From NCBI RefSeq assembly GCF_001428065.1, contig NZ_LMSE01000004.1, positions 62,001-126,000 on the forward strand: DNA of 64,000 bases, in the 5' to 3' direction. This document shows positions 35,388 through 44,834 of the stretch, piece after piece; the first letter of the stretch is position 1; each line of letters opens with the position of its first letter. The position numbers were made by a program, and so were the translations under genes. Origin of the DNA: Nostocoides sp. Soil756. Its GTDB lineage: Bacteria > Actinomycetota > Actinomycetes > Actinomycetales > Dermatophilaceae. The notes beneath the pieces were generated by a model, which made no database searches, was not told the DNA's origin, and worked only from the letters and a program-made list of their open reading frames with translations.

Positions 35388-37414
35388 GCGAGCTCAAGTC
35401 CGCCGAGGAGAAGGAGGCCGAAGCCCGTCGCGGGCCGGCCGGTGCTCGCCGCGGGGGGCCGCCGCACGCCGCCATCGGGATGCCCACCGAGAAGTCCCAG
35501 GACTTCGGCCCCTCGGCCCGGCGCGTCCTGCGGCTGCTGCACCCCGAGCGCCCGGTCGTGGTCGGCGCCCTCACCCTGGCCCTCGGCAGTGTCGTGCTCA
35601 ACGCCATCGGGCCCAAGATCCTCGGCCGGGCCACGGACCTGGTGTTCGCGGGAGTCTTCAGCCGCCGGATCCCGGCCGGGATCACCCAGGAGCAGGCCGT
35701 CGAGCGGTTGCGTGCCAGTGGCCAGGGGCGGACGGCCGACGTGCTGGCCGCGATGGAGCACGTCGTCCCGGGCCGGGGTGTCGACTTCGGCGCCCTGGGC
35801 CAGGTGCTGCTGGTGGTGCTGGCCATCTATGTCGTGGCGGCCGGCCTCCAGCTGGCGCAGGGCCTCCTGCTCACCGGCGTGGTCAACCGCACCGTCTTCC
35901 GCCTCCGCCGCGACGTCGAGGACAAGCTCAACCGGCTGCCGCTGCCGTACTTCGACGCCCAGCCCCGCGGTGAGCTGCTGAGCCGGGTCACCAACGACAT
36001 CGACAACATGGCCCAGAGCCTCCAGCAGACCCTGAGCCAGCTCGTCACCTCGCTGCTCACCGTCGTCGCGGTGGTCGCGATGATGGTCTGGATCAGCCCG
36101 CTCCTCGCGGTCATCGCCCTCGTGACGATCCCGGTGACCATGCTGGTCACCGCCGCCATCGGCAAGCGCAGCCAGGGCCACTTCGTGCAGCAGTGGAAGA
36201 GCACCGGCGAGGTCAACGGTGTGGTCGAGGAGACCTTCACCGGGCACGAGCTGGTCAAGGTCTTCGGGCGCCAGGCGGAGGCCGACCGCGAGTTCGCGGT
36301 GCGCAACGACGCCCTGCACCACGCCACCTTCCGGGCCCAGTTCATCAGCGGCGTCATCATGCCCACCCTGATGTTCATCGGGAACCTCAACTACGTGGTG
36401 ATCGCCGTGGTCGGTGGCCTGCGGGTGGCCTCGGGCACGATGAGCCTCGGCGACGTGCAGGCGTTCATCCAGTACTCGCGCCAGTTCACCCAGCCGCTCA
36501 CCCAGGTCGCGTCGATGGCCAACCTCATGCAGAGCGGGGTGGCCTCCGCCGAGCGCGTGTTCGAGGTCCTCGACGCGCCCGAGCAGGAGACGGAGTCGTC
36601 GTCGCCGCAGCGGATCACCGACCCCCGTGGGCGGGTGGCGTTCGAGGACGTCTCGTTCGCCTACACCCCCGATCGCCCGCTGCTCGAGCACCTCGACCTG
36701 GTCGTCGAGCCCGGGCAGACGGTCGCCATCGTCGGTCCCACCGGCGCCGGCAAGACCACCCTGGTCAACCTGGTGCTGCGCTTCTACGAGCTCGACGGCG
36801 GCCGGATCACGCTCGACGGGGTCGACATCCGCGACCTCACCCGCCACGACCTGCGCTCGCGCACCGGGATGGTGCTCCAGGACACCTGGCTGTTCGCCGG
36901 CACCATCCGCGAGAACATCGCCTACGGCCGCCCGGGCGCGAGCGACGACGAGATCGTGGAAGCCGCGCGGGCCACCTACGTCGACCGCTTCGTTCACTCG
37001 CTGCCCGACGGCTACGACACCGTGCTGAACGCCGAGGCCGACAACATCAGTGCCGGTGAGCGGCAGCTGGTCACCATCGCCCGCGCCTTCCTCGCGAACC
37101 CCTCGTTGCTGATCCTCGACGAGGCCACCAGCTCGGTCGACACCCGCACCGAGCTGCTGGTGCAGCAGGCGATGGCCGCCCTGCGCAGCGACCGCACGAG
37201 CTTCGTCATCGCCCACCGCCTCTCGACCATCCGCGACGCCGACCTCATCCTCGTGATGGAGGACGGCCGCATCGTCGAGCGCGGCTCGCACGCCCGGCTC
37301 CTGGCCGCCGGGGGCGCCTTCGCCCGGCTGCACGCGGCCCAGTTCGCGGCGGCCCTCGGCGACGAGGAGGGTGCCCCGGTGGGTGCCGGGCAGGGGGGTC
37401 CGTCACGCACCTGA
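35384..37414 (+). CDS. ABC exporter half-transporter B (altered signature)
   Basis: The 676-residue partner has a hydrophilic N-terminal tail of about 45 residues, a membrane domain with an unusual inserted loop (about 95-130, [19 protein letters not shown]), and an NBD with Walker [10 protein letters not shown] (about 451), signature NISAGERQL (about 554) in place of SGGQ, and a normal Walker [13 protein letters not shown] with Glu at about 580. Its own Glu and the partner's intact signature form the working ATP site. Starts in an ATGA overlap with half A. Confidence 0.93.
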   Translation: MSELKSAEEKEAEARRGPAGARRGGPPHAAIGMPTEKSQDFGPSARRVLRLLHPERPVVVGALTLALGSVVLNAIGPKILGRATDLVFAGVFSRRIPAGITQEQAVERLRASGQGRTADVLAAMEHVVPGRGVDFGALGQVLLVVLAIYVVAAGLQLAQGLLLTGVVNRTVFRLRRDVEDKLNRLPLPYFDAQPRGELLSRVTNDIDNMAQSLQQTLSQLVTSLLTVVAVVAMMVWISPLLAVIALVTIPVTMLVTAAIGKRSQGHFVQQWKSTGEVNGVVEETFTGHELVKVFGRQAEADREFAVRNDALHHATFRAQFISGVIMPTLMFIGNLNYVVIAVVGGLRVASGTMSLGDVQAFIQYSRQFTQPLTQVASMANLMQSGVASAERVFEVLDAPEQETESSSPQRITDPRGRVAFEDVSFAYTPDRPLLEHLDLVVEPGQTVAIVGPTGAGKTTLVNLVLRFYELDGGRITLDGVDIRDLTRHDLRSRTGMVLQDTWLFAGTIRENIAYGRPGASDDEIVEAARATYVDRFVHSLPDGYDTVLNAEADNISAGERQLVTIARAFLANPSLLILDEATSSVDTRTELLVQQAMAALRSDRTSFVIAHRLSTIRDADLILVMEDGRIVERGSHARLLAAGGAFARLHAAQFAAALGDEEGAPVGAGQGGPSRT

Positions 37415-37422
37415 CCTGTGCC

Positions 37423-37452
37423 GCGCCGAAATCGGCGCACCTCGCCGAGGTG
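37423..37452 (+). terminator. Double hairpin after the exporter operon
   Basis: GCGCCG/CGGCGC is followed at once by CACCTC/GAGGTG. It begins 9 bases after the exporter stop and precedes the -10 box TAGCGT (37473-37478) of the next gene. Confidence 0.45.
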
Positions 37453-37520
37453 CCCCGGGGCGGGTGAGGGTCTAGCGTGACGGGCGGTGCCGAGCACGGT
37501 GCTGACTCGACGGGGAGCAG

Positions 37521-39314
37521 GTGGTGGATGTGGTCGCAGCAGCAGCCCACGAGACGGTGACGGGCGTCGTGGGAATGGTCCCCGCCGACACCCTCATCGA
37601 CGCCAGCCCGGTCGACTACCTCATCCTCGCCGTCTACTTCGCCTTCGTGCTGGGCATCGGCCTGCTGGCCCGGCGTTCGGTGAGCGACTCCATCGACTTC
37701 TTCCTCTCCGGGCGCTCGCTGCCCGCCTGGGTGACCGGCCTGGCCTTCATCTCGGCCAACCTCGGCGCCGTCGAGATCATGGGGATGAGCGCCAACGGGG
37801 CCCAGTTCGGCATCGCCACCGTGCACTACTTCTGGGTCGGCGCCATCCCCGCGATGCTGTTCCTCGGCATCGTGATGATGCCGTTCTACTACGGCTCCAA
37901 GGTGCGCTCGGTCCCCGAGTTCATGCTGCGCCGCTTCGACCACCGGGCCCACCTGGTCAACTCCATCTCCTTCGCCGTGGCGCAGCTGCTCATCGCCGGT
38001 GTCAACCTCTACCTGCTCGGCTCGATCGTGCACGCGCTGCTCGGCTGGCCGCTGTGGGTGGCGCTGATCGTCGCGGCCGCCATCGTCCTGTCCTACATCA
38101 CCCTGGGCGGGCTGTCGGCGGCGATCTACAACGAGGTGCTCCAGTTCTTCGTCATCGTGGCCAGCCTGCTGCCGCTGGTCATCATCGGCCTCAACCGGGT
38201 CGGTGGCTGGGGCGGGCTCGAGGCCAAGATCACCGAAGCGGCCGCCAAGGCCCCCGCCTCGGCCAGTGTGCCGCCGGCCGAGCAGCAGCTCAACGCGTGG
38301 CCGGGGCAGGCCCTCACCGGCTTCGACAGCGGTTTCTGGTCGGTCGTCGGCATCGTGTTCGGGCTGGGCTTCGTGCTCTCCTTCGGCTACTGGACGACCA
38401 ACTTCGTCGAGGTCCAGCGCGCGATGGCCTCCGACTCGATCTCGGCGGCCCGCAAGACGCCGGTCATCGGAGCCTTCCCCAAGATGTTCGTGCCGTTCCT
38501 GACCATCGTCCCCGGCATGATCGCCGCGGTGCTGGTGCCCGAGATCGTCGCCCTCAAGAACGGTGGCAGCCCGCCGGGCGGCGCCTCGGGGCAGGGGGTC
38601 GCGTACAACGACTCGCTGCTGTACCTGATGCGCGACGTGCTGCCCAACGGGCTCCTCGGCCTCGCGCTCACCGGTCTGCTGGCGGCGTTCATGGCCGGCA
38701 TGGCGGCCAACATCTCGGCCTTCAACACCGTGTTCAGCTACGACCTGTGGGAGCGCTACATCCGCAAGGACCGCTCCGACGACTACTACCTGCGCATCGG
38801 CCGGCTGGCCACGGTGGGGGCGACCGTCATCGCCATCTTCACGGCCGCCATCGCGAGCTCGTTCACGAACATCATGAACTACCTGCAGACCTTGTTCGGG
38901 TTCTTCAACGCGCCGCTGTTCGCCACCTTCATCCTCGGCATGTTCTGGAAGCGGATGACGCCGGCCGCGGGCTGGAGCGGCCTGGTCTCGGGCACCCTGT
39001 CGGCGGTCGTCGTGGCGTTCCTCAGCCAGAACTCCTTCGGGTCGGCGAGCCTCGGGGTCATCCCGCTCAGCGGCCAGGGCGCCGCCTTCGTCGCCGCCTC
39101 CACCGCCTTCGTCGTCGACATCGCGGTCTCGGTGGCCGTCACCTACCGCACCGAGTCCAAGCCGGTCGAGGAGCTCGTCGGGCTGGTGTACTCCGAGACC
39201 CCGATCGAGACCCGCACCGACCCGCACGAGGCGGGCTACCCCTGGTACCGGCGCACCGTGCCGCTGGCCGGCGTGGCCCTCGTCATGGTCATCATCCTCA
39301 ACATCCTCTTCTGA
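37521..39314 (+). CDS. Sodium:solute symporter, SglT-like branch
   Basis: A 597-residue membrane symporter of the SSS family but a different branch from the two ActP-type carriers. Marks include FFLSGRSLPAWVTGLAFISANLGAVEIMGMSANG (about 54-87), GLSAAIYNEVLQFF and FGLGFVLSFGYWTTNFVEVQRA, resembling the sugar and polyol carriers. The GTG at 37521 has GGGGAG upstream; the promoter box TAGCGT lies about 43 bases before. The following gene encodes a small membrane protein that may be its subunit. The substrate is not deducible. Confidence 0.88.
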   Translation: MVDVVAAAAHETVTGVVGMVPADTLIDASPVDYLILAVYFAFVLGIGLLARRSVSDSIDFFLSGRSLPAWVTGLAFISANLGAVEIMGMSANGAQFGIATVHYFWVGAIPAMLFLGIVMMPFYYGSKVRSVPEFMLRRFDHRAHLVNSISFAVAQLLIAGVNLYLLGSIVHALLGWPLWVALIVAAAIVLSYITLGGLSAAIYNEVLQFFVIVASLLPLVIIGLNRVGGWGGLEAKITEAAAKAPASASVPPAEQQLNAWPGQALTGFDSGFWSVVGIVFGLGFVLSFGYWTTNFVEVQRAMASDSISAARKTPVIGAFPKMFVPFLTIVPGMIAAVLVPEIVALKNGGSPPGGASGQGVAYNDSLLYLMRDVLPNGLLGLALTGLLAAFMAGMAANISAFNTVFSYDLWERYIRKDRSDDYYLRIGRLATVGATVIAIFTAAIASSFTNIMNYLQTLFGFFNAPLFATFILGMFWKRMTPAAGWSGLVSGTLSAVVVAFLSQNSFGSASLGVIPLSGQGAAFVAASTAFVVDIAVSVAVTYRTESKPVEELVGLVYSETPIETRTDPHEAGYPWYRRTVPLAGVALVMVIILNILF

Positions 39315-39326
39315 GCAGGAGTCGTC

Positions 39327-39617
39327 ATGGCCGAGAAGCACACCGCGGGGGCGTTCGACATCCGCAACATCATCGGGCTCCTGCTGACCATCTACGGCGT
39401 GATCCTCACCCTGATGGGCATCTTCGCCGACGCGGAGCCCCAGAAGACCGGTGGGATCAACGCCAACCTCTACGCCGGGATCGCGCTGCTCGTGGTCGGG
39501 CTCGGGTTCATCGCCTGGTCGCGGCTGCGGCCGGTGGTCGTGCCCGAGGAGGTCCCCGAGGTCGGCGACGATCCCACGCGTCCCGCGCCCAAGAAGCGCC
39601 CGCGGGCCGGGCACTGA
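39327..39617 (+). CDS. Small membrane protein, probable symporter partner
   Basis: The 96-residue protein has two hydrophobic helices (about 12-32 and 48-66) and a C-terminal proline- and lysine-rich tail. It begins 12 bases after the symporter stop with AGGAG 5 bases before the ATG, so it is co-expressed. It is not DUF485-like. Its role as an accessory subunit is inferred from position only. Confidence 0.7.
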   Translation: MAEKHTAGAFDIRNIIGLLLTIYGVILTLMGIFADAEPQKTGGINANLYAGIALLVVGLGFIAWSRLRPVVVPEEVPEVGDDPTRPAPKKRPRAGH

Positions 39618-39622
39618 CGGCG

Positions 39623-40327
39623 GTGGGTGGCACCCCGACCCGCGTCGGCGACCTCGCGGCGTACCTGGCCGTCCCACCCGGCGAAGGACCCTGGCCCGGG
39701 GTCGTGCTCGTCCACGAGGCCTTCGGGCTCGACGACAACATGCGCGCGCACGCCGACCGGCTGGCCGCCGCCGGCTTCCTGGTGCTGGCGCCCGACCTGT
39801 TCTCGCGCGGGCGCCGGGTCGCGTGCCTCCGGGCGACGTTCGCGGCGCTGGGCCGCGGGAGCGGGCCGGCCTTCGACGACATCGAGGCCGCCCGCCAGCA
39901 GGTCGTCGACGACCCGCGCTGCACCGGGCGGGCCGGCGTCATCGGCTTCTGCCTGGGTGGCGCCTTCGCCCTGGCCCTGGCCGGGCGCCCCGGCTGGTCG
40001 GCGTCGGCGGTGAACTACGGGATGCTGCCCTCCGACCCGTCCGCGCTCGACGGGGCCTGCCCGGTGGTGGCCAGCTACGGCGGTCGTGACCGGTCGCTGC
40101 GCGGCGCGGCCGGGAGGCTCGAGCAGGCGCTCGCATCGCGCGGCGTCCCCCACGACGTGGAGGAGTACCCGGCGGCCGGGCACTCGTTCCTCAACCCCCA
40201 GGACCTCGCGCCCTGGTACATCGCGCCCATCACCCGGTTCGCGCTGCACGCCCGGCCCGAGCCCGCCAGCGCCCGCGACGCCTGGGCCCGCATCGAGGCC
40301 TTCCTCCACGAGCACCTGGCCGCCTGA
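39623..40327 (+). CDS. Dienelactone hydrolase family protein
   Basis: The 234-residue alpha/beta hydrolase has the DLH layout: LVHEAFGLDDNMRAHADRLA near the N-terminus, nucleophile Cys in GVIGFCLGGAFALALA (about 112), Asp in ASYGGRD, and His in AAGHSFLNP. In the family it opens lactone or similar ester bonds; here no aromatic catabolism genes accompany it. The GTG at 39623 lacks a good ribosome site, 5 bases after the previous stop, suggesting translational coupling; the start is moderately uncertain. Confidence 0.85.
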   Translation: MGGTPTRVGDLAAYLAVPPGEGPWPGVVLVHEAFGLDDNMRAHADRLAAAGFLVLAPDLFSRGRRVACLRATFAALGRGSGPAFDDIEAARQQVVDDPRCTGRAGVIGFCLGGAFALALAGRPGWSASAVNYGMLPSDPSALDGACPVVASYGGRDRSLRGAAGRLEQALASRGVPHDVEEYPAAGHSFLNPQDLAPWYIAPITRFALHARPEPASARDAWARIEAFLHEHLAA

Positions 40328-40375
40328 GGCCGAGGGGGCGCCGGCGGGGACCGCCCTTGCCTCCGAAGCGGCGGC

Positions 40376-41182
40376 TCAGGCGAACTGCCAGGAGCGTTTG
40401 CTGAGGCCGAACCAGAACCCGTCGATGACGCTCTCGACGGTGTCGGCCGCCAGCGTCCCGGATGCCGACGCGGCGCCGAGCGCCACGTAGAGGGGCGCCC
40501 AGTGCTCGGTGCGGGGGTGGGCCTCGACAGCGGCCGGGGCGCGCTCGAGGAAGTCCAGGACGGCATCGACGTCCCCGGCGCCCACGGCCTCGGCGGCCCA
40601 GTGGTCGAACTCGGCCGACGCGCTGGGCGGGGAGGCGTCCGGGCCGGCCGACGGGTCGAACCACGCCAGGTTGTGGGTCGTGAAGCCGGAGCCGACGATG
40701 AGCACGTTCTCGTCGCGCAGCGGGGACAGGCGCCGGCCCAGCTCGAAGAGGCGCCGGGGATCGAGGGTCGGCATCGACAGCTGCAGGGTGGGGACGTCGG
40801 CCGCGGGGAACATCTCCTTCAGCGGCACGTAGGCGCCGTGGTCGAGGCCGCGGCGGGGGTCCTGGTGCAGCTCCTCACCGGCGCCCGCCAGCAGCTGGGC
40901 CACGGAGCGCGCCAGGCCGGGCGCCCCGGGGGCGTCGTAGGTGACCTCGTAGTAGCGCTGGGGGAACCCCCAGAAGTCGTACAGGAGGGGGACGTCGCCG
41001 GTGGTGGCCGACACCGCGACGGGCGCCAGCTCCCAGTGCGCCGAGACGATGAGCACGGAGTCGGGCTTCGGCAGGTCGGAGCCCCAGGCCCCCAGCTGGC
41101 CGGTCCAGGTCGCGTCGTCGGCCAGCGGGGGCGCCCCGTGGCTGAGGTAGAGGACGGGTGGGCGCTGCTCGGTGTCGGACAT
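40376..41182 (-). CDS. ygiD: DODA-type extradiol ring-cleavage dioxygenase (YgiD-like)
   Basis: The 268-residue class III extradiol dioxygenase is of the 4,5-DOPA dioxygenase type, a non-haem metal enzyme. Metal-ligand histidines are seen in YLSHGAPPL, VSAHWE and GSGFTTHNL, and HGAYVPLKEMFP is a hallmark. The ATG at 41182 has GAGGAG 6 bases upstream. A MarR-like half-palindrome (GTTGA, CTGT, TCAAC at 41202-41215) lies just upstream, so the gene is probably induced by an aromatic compound. No MarR gene is adjacent. Confidence 0.88.
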   Translation of the reverse strand: MSDTEQRPPVLYLSHGAPPLADDATWTGQLGAWGSDLPKPDSVLIVSAHWELAPVAVSATTGDVPLLYDFWGFPQRYYEVTYDAPGAPGLARSVAQLLAGAGEELHQDPRRGLDHGAYVPLKEMFPAADVPTLQLSMPTLDPRRLFELGRRLSPLRDENVLIVGSGFTTHNLAWFDPSAGPDASPPSASAEFDHWAAEAVGAGDVDAVLDFLERAPAAVEAHPRTEHWAPLYVALGAASASGTLAADTVESVIDGFWFGLSKRSWQFA

Positions 41183-41500
41183 CGGGGCTCCTCGGCATGT
41201 AGTTGACTGTTCAACCACTAGGGGGAGCATACTCCGCTCCGGGCTCGGCGTCGACCGTTCGCGCCGCCCGGCCCGGGCCGCACCGGTCAGGCTGCGGCGC
41301 ACCGGCCCCCTGGGACCGGTGCGGGGCGAGATCACCGGGGCCGGACGGCCTCGGCGGTGCGCGGCCCCGGCCGGCGCGACGCGCGGCGGATGGACCCCGT
41401 TGCGCTCCGGCAGGCGTCGGGCGCTACCGTCGGCCACGTCCGCACGTCGGAGCAGCGACGAATCCGCTGCACGTGGCCGGACGGAACAGGTAGGTGCACC
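41183..41500. other. Divergent intergenic region ygiD-topA
   Basis: A 318-base gap without a gene. It contains the inverted repeat above at the ygiD end. For topA it holds TTGCGC (41400-41405) and TACCGT (41425-41430), 19 bases apart, giving a leader of about 65 bases. The middle contains GCACCGGCCCC and GGACCGGTGC (41298-41326), which can pair into a hairpin; its role is unclear. Confidence 0.55.
41202..41215. promoter_or_regulatory. MarR-like inverted repeat before the dioxygenase gene
   Basis: GTTGA, four bases CTGT, TCAAC, within AT-richer flanks (ATGTA before, CCACTA after) that stand out in this GC-rich DNA. It lies 20 bases upstream of the minus-strand ATG and therefore over its promoter. 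Confidence 0.5.
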
Positions 41501-44275
41501 ATGGCAGGACGCAAGCTCGTGATCGTCGAGTCGCCCGCGAAGGCCAAGACGATCGCCGGGTACCTCGGCAAGGACTGGGACGTCGAGGCGTCGGTGGGCC
41601 ACATCCGCGACATCCCCACCCCGAGCGAGATGCCGGCGGAGATGAAGAAGGGCCCCTTCGGCCGCTTCGGGGTCAACATCGAGAACGACTTCGACCCCTA
41701 CTACGTGGTCGACGCCGACAAGCGCAAGAAGGTCCGCGAGCTCAAGGCCCTTCTGAAGAACGCCGACGAGCTCTACCTCGCCACGGATGAGGACCGCGAG
41801 GGCGAGGCCATCGCGTGGCACCTCTACGAGACCCTCCAGCCCAAGGTCCCCGTCAAGCGGATGGTCTTCCACGAGATCACCAAGGAGGCCATCCAGCGCG
41901 CCTCCACCCAGACCCGCGACATCAACGTCGCCCTCGTCGACGCCCAGGAGACCCGCCGCATCCTCGACCGCCTCTACGGCTACGAGGTCAGCCCGGTCCT
42001 GTGGCGCAAGGTCGCCCCCAAGCTCTCCGCCGGGCGCGTGCAGTCGGTCGCCACCCGGATGGTCGTCGAGCGCGAGCGCGAGCGGATGGCGTTCGTGCGG
42101 GCTGGCTACTGGGACGTCGACGCCGACGTCACCCCGGCCGGCGACGAGGACCTGTTCACCGCCCGCCTCACCGGCGTCGACGGCAAGCGCGTCGCCACCG
42201 GCCGCGACTTCGCCGACGACGGCTCGCTCAAGGGCGACAAGGCCGTGCAGCTCGACGAGGAGCGGGCCACCGGCATCGCGCAGGCCCTGCGCACCGCCAC
42301 CGTCACGGTCGCGGAGGTCTCCGAGAAGCCGTACACCCGCCGGCCCAGTGCGCCCTTCACCACCAGCACCCTGCAGCAGGAGGCCTCGCGCAAGCTGCGC
42401 CTCAACAGCCGCAACGCGATGCGGGTGGCCCAGCGCCTGTACGAGAACGGCTACATCACCTACATGCGGACCGACAGCACCACGCTGTCGGACGCCGCGC
42501 TCACGGCCGCCCGGACCCAGGCCCGCGACATGTACGGGGCCGCCTCGGTGCCCGACGCCCCGCGGCGGTACGAGAAGAAGGTCAAGAACGCCCAGGAGGC
42601 GCACGAGGCCATCCGCCCCGCCGGCGACACGTTCCGCACCCCCGCCCAGGTCCGGGGCGAGCTGCGCGGCGACGAGTTCGCGATGTACGAGCTGATCTGG
42701 ATGCGCACCGTCGCCTCGCAGATGGCCGACGCCCGCGGCTCGACCGCGTCGGTGCGCCTGGCGGCTACGCTGCCCGACACCGCCCCGGCCCGCCAGGTCG
42801 AGCTCTCGGCCAGCGGCACCGTCATCACCTTCCGCGGCTTCCTGGCCGCCTACGAGGAGGGCCGCGACGACACCCGCGGCCGCGACGACGAGGAGCGCCG
42901 CCTCCCCAAGCTCGGGGCAGGCCGCGAGCTCACCGTCCGGCGCGCCGAGGCCGGAGGTCACGAGACGTCCCCTCCGGCCCGCTACACCGAGGCCACCCTG
43001 GTCAAGGCGATGGAGGAGCGCGGCATCGGGCGTCCTTCGACCTACGCCTCGACCATCGGCACCATCCAGGACCGCGGCTACGTCAACACCAAGGGCTCGG
43101 CCCTGGTGCCGAGCTGGCTGGCGTTCGCCGTCACCCGGCTGATGGAGGAGCACTTCGGCCGGCTGGTCGACTACGACTTCACCGCCTCGATGGAGGAGGA
43201 CCTCGACGCCATCGCCCGCGGCGACGAGCAGCGCGCCGCCTGGCTCGGCCGGTTCTACTTCGGCGACGAGGCCACCTCGGCCGAGGGGCTGCGCTCGCTG
43301 GTCGAGGACCTCGGCGACATCGACGCCCGCGCCATCTCCACCATCGAGATCGGCGACGGCATCGTCGTGCGCGTCGGGCGGTACGGCCCGTACGTCGAGG
43401 AGGTCGTCCCGGCCGGCATCGACCCGCGCACCGGCGAGGTCACCGACGCGGTGGCCGCTGCCTCCGGCGACTCCCAGCCCCGGCGCGCGTCCATCACCGA
43501 CGACGTGCCTCCGGACGAGCTGACCCCGGCCATGGCCCGCGAGCTGCTCGACCAGGCCGCCGACGACGGCCGGGTCCTCGGCCAGGAGCCCGGCACCGGA
43601 CGCGACATCGTGGCCCGGGCCGGCCGCTACGGGCCCTACGTCACCGAGGTCATCCCCGAGGAGGAGCAGGGCAAGGGCAAGAACAAGGTCAAGCCCCGCA
43701 CCGCATCCCTCTTCAAGGACATGGACCTCGCGAGCATCGACCTCGACACCGCCCTGCGGCTGCTGTCGCTGCCCCGTGTCGTCGGCACCGACCCGGAGTC
43801 GGGCGAGGAGATCACCGCGCAGAACGGCCGCTACGGGCCGTACCTGAAGAAGGGCACCGACTCGCGCTCGATCACCAGCGAGCAGCAGCTCTTCGACATC
43901 ACCCTCGACGAGGCGCTCGCCATCTACGCCCAGCCCAAGCAGCGGGGGCGCGCGGCCGCCAAGCCGCCGCTGGCCGAGCTCGGCACCGACCCCGTGTCGG
44001 GCCGGCCCGTCGTGGTCAAGGACGGCCGGTTCGGGCCGTACGTCACCGACGGCGAGACCAACGCGACGCTGCGCAAGGACGACGACCCCGAGAAGATCAC
44101 CCCCGAGCGCGGGTACGAGCTCCTCGCCGACAAGCGCGCCCGCGGGCCGGTGAAGAAGACCGCCAAGAAGGCCACGAAGAAGACGACCACCAAGAAGGCC
44201 GTGACCAAGAAGGCCACGACCAAGAAGGCCACGACCAAGAAGGCGACGACGAAGCGGGCCACCACGAAGGCCTGA
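41501..44275 (+). CDS. topA: DNA topoisomerase I
   Basis: The 924-residue type IA topoisomerase relaxes negative supercoils. The TOPRIM region is at the start (LVIVESPAKAKTIAGYLG, ATDEDREGEAIAWHL); the catalytic tyrosine is Y321 in YMRTDSTTLSD. The C-terminus has four copies of the GRYGPY-type repeat (RVGRYGPYVEE, RAGRYGPYVTE, QNGRYGPYLKK, KDGRFGPYVTD) and no zinc fingers, the actinobacterial form. A final tail of about 40 residues is built from KKATT repeats and should bind DNA. The ATG at 41501 has AGGTAGG upstream. Confidence 0.97.
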   Translation: MAGRKLVIVESPAKAKTIAGYLGKDWDVEASVGHIRDIPTPSEMPAEMKKGPFGRFGVNIENDFDPYYVVDADKRKKVRELKALLKNADELYLATDEDREGEAIAWHLYETLQPKVPVKRMVFHEITKEAIQRASTQTRDINVALVDAQETRRILDRLYGYEVSPVLWRKVAPKLSAGRVQSVATRMVVERERERMAFVRAGYWDVDADVTPAGDEDLFTARLTGVDGKRVATGRDFADDGSLKGDKAVQLDEERATGIAQALRTATVTVAEVSEKPYTRRPSAPFTTSTLQQEASRKLRLNSRNAMRVAQRLYENGYITYMRTDSTTLSDAALTAARTQARDMYGAASVPDAPRRYEKKVKNAQEAHEAIRPAGDTFRTPAQVRGELRGDEFAMYELIWMRTVASQMADARGSTASVRLAATLPDTAPARQVELSASGTVITFRGFLAAYEEGRDDTRGRDDEERRLPKLGAGRELTVRRAEAGGHETSPPARYTEATLVKAMEERGIGRPSTYASTIGTIQDRGYVNTKGSALVPSWLAFAVTRLMEEHFGRLVDYDFTASMEEDLDAIARGDEQRAAWLGRFYFGDEATSAEGLRSLVEDLGDIDARAISTIEIGDGIVVRVGRYGPYVEEVVPAGIDPRTGEVTDAVAAASGDSQPRRASITDDVPPDELTPAMARELLDQAADDGRVLGQEPGTGRDIVARAGRYGPYVTEVIPEEEQGKGKNKVKPRTASLFKDMDLASIDLDTALRLLSLPRVVGTDPESGEEITAQNGRYGPYLKKGTDSRSITSEQQLFDITLDEALAIYAQPKQRGRAAAKPPLAELGTDPVSGRPVVVKDGRFGPYVTDGETNATLRKDDDPEKITPERGYELLADKRARGPVKKTAKKATKKTTTKKAVTKKATTKKATTKKATTKRATTKA
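44154..44270 (+). repeat. Tandem Lys-Ala-Thr codon repeat in topA
   Basis: Degenerate 15-base units (accaagaaggccacg) recur, encoding KATTK blocks at the topoisomerase C-terminus. Copy number in such tracts often varies between strains. Confidence 0.7.
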
Positions 44276-44338
44276 CGCGGGCCCGACCGGGCGGATGCTG
44301 CGGGCCGCTCTCACCCGGCGGCGACGTAGCGTGGCGGC

Positions 44339-44770
44339 ATGGCCATCGTCTCCAGTCCCGGGTACGCCCACGTCCGCCTCACCGTCACCGACATCGGGCG
44401 GTCGGTGGCGTTCTACGACCGACTCTTCGGGTGGCCCAAGGCCATCGACGCCTCCGAGCGCGCCGGCGAGCCCGGCGTCGCCGAGTCCCCCGAGGCGTTC
44501 TACGGCGGGGTCGTCTACCAGACCCCCCAGGGCACCCTCTTCGGGCTGCGCCCGGTGGGCCGCGAGGCGTTCCGCTCGGAGGTCACCGGGCTCGACCACG
44601 TCAGCTTCGCGGTCGAGGGGCGCGCCGACCTCGAGGCCGCGGCCGCCGCGCTCACCGAGGCCGGGGTCGAGCATGGCGAGATCAGCGACCTCACCGACGC
44701 GGGCCTGGCCATCCTGTCGATCCAGGACCCCGACGACATCAACATCGAGCTCACCGCGCCCCTCGGCTGA
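44339..44770 (+). CDS. VOC/glyoxalase-fold protein
   Basis: The 143-residue single VOC domain has HVRLTVTDIGRSVAFYDRLFGW at the start and LDHVSFAVEG in the second half, ending in DPDDINIELTAPLG, with His and Glu at the usual metal positions. The reaction is unknown; such proteins act as lyases, dioxygenases or resistance binders. Leaderless: TAGCGT at 44327-44332, six bases, ATG 44339. Confidence 0.85.
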   Translation: MAIVSSPGYAHVRLTVTDIGRSVAFYDRLFGWPKAIDASERAGEPGVAESPEAFYGGVVYQTPQGTLFGLRPVGREAFRSEVTGLDHVSFAVEGRADLEAAAAALTEAGVEHGEISDLTDAGLAILSIQDPDDINIELTAPLG

Positions 44771-44796
44771 CTCCGGGGCCGGCGGCGGGAACCGGC

Positions 44797-44827
44797 TTGA
44801 CCCTCACCCGACGTCAGGCACCACGGT
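44797..44827 (+). promoter_or_regulatory. MerR-type promoter with 19-base spacer
   Basis: TTGACC at 44797-44802 and CACGGT at 44822-44827 are 19 bases apart, the long spacer that MerR-family activators twist into use. The spacer contains a dyad around CCTCACCCGACGTCAGG. The ATG of the regulator is 7 bases after the -10, so the transcript would be leaderless and self-activated. Confidence 0.6.
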
Positions 44828-44834
44828 GGATGAC

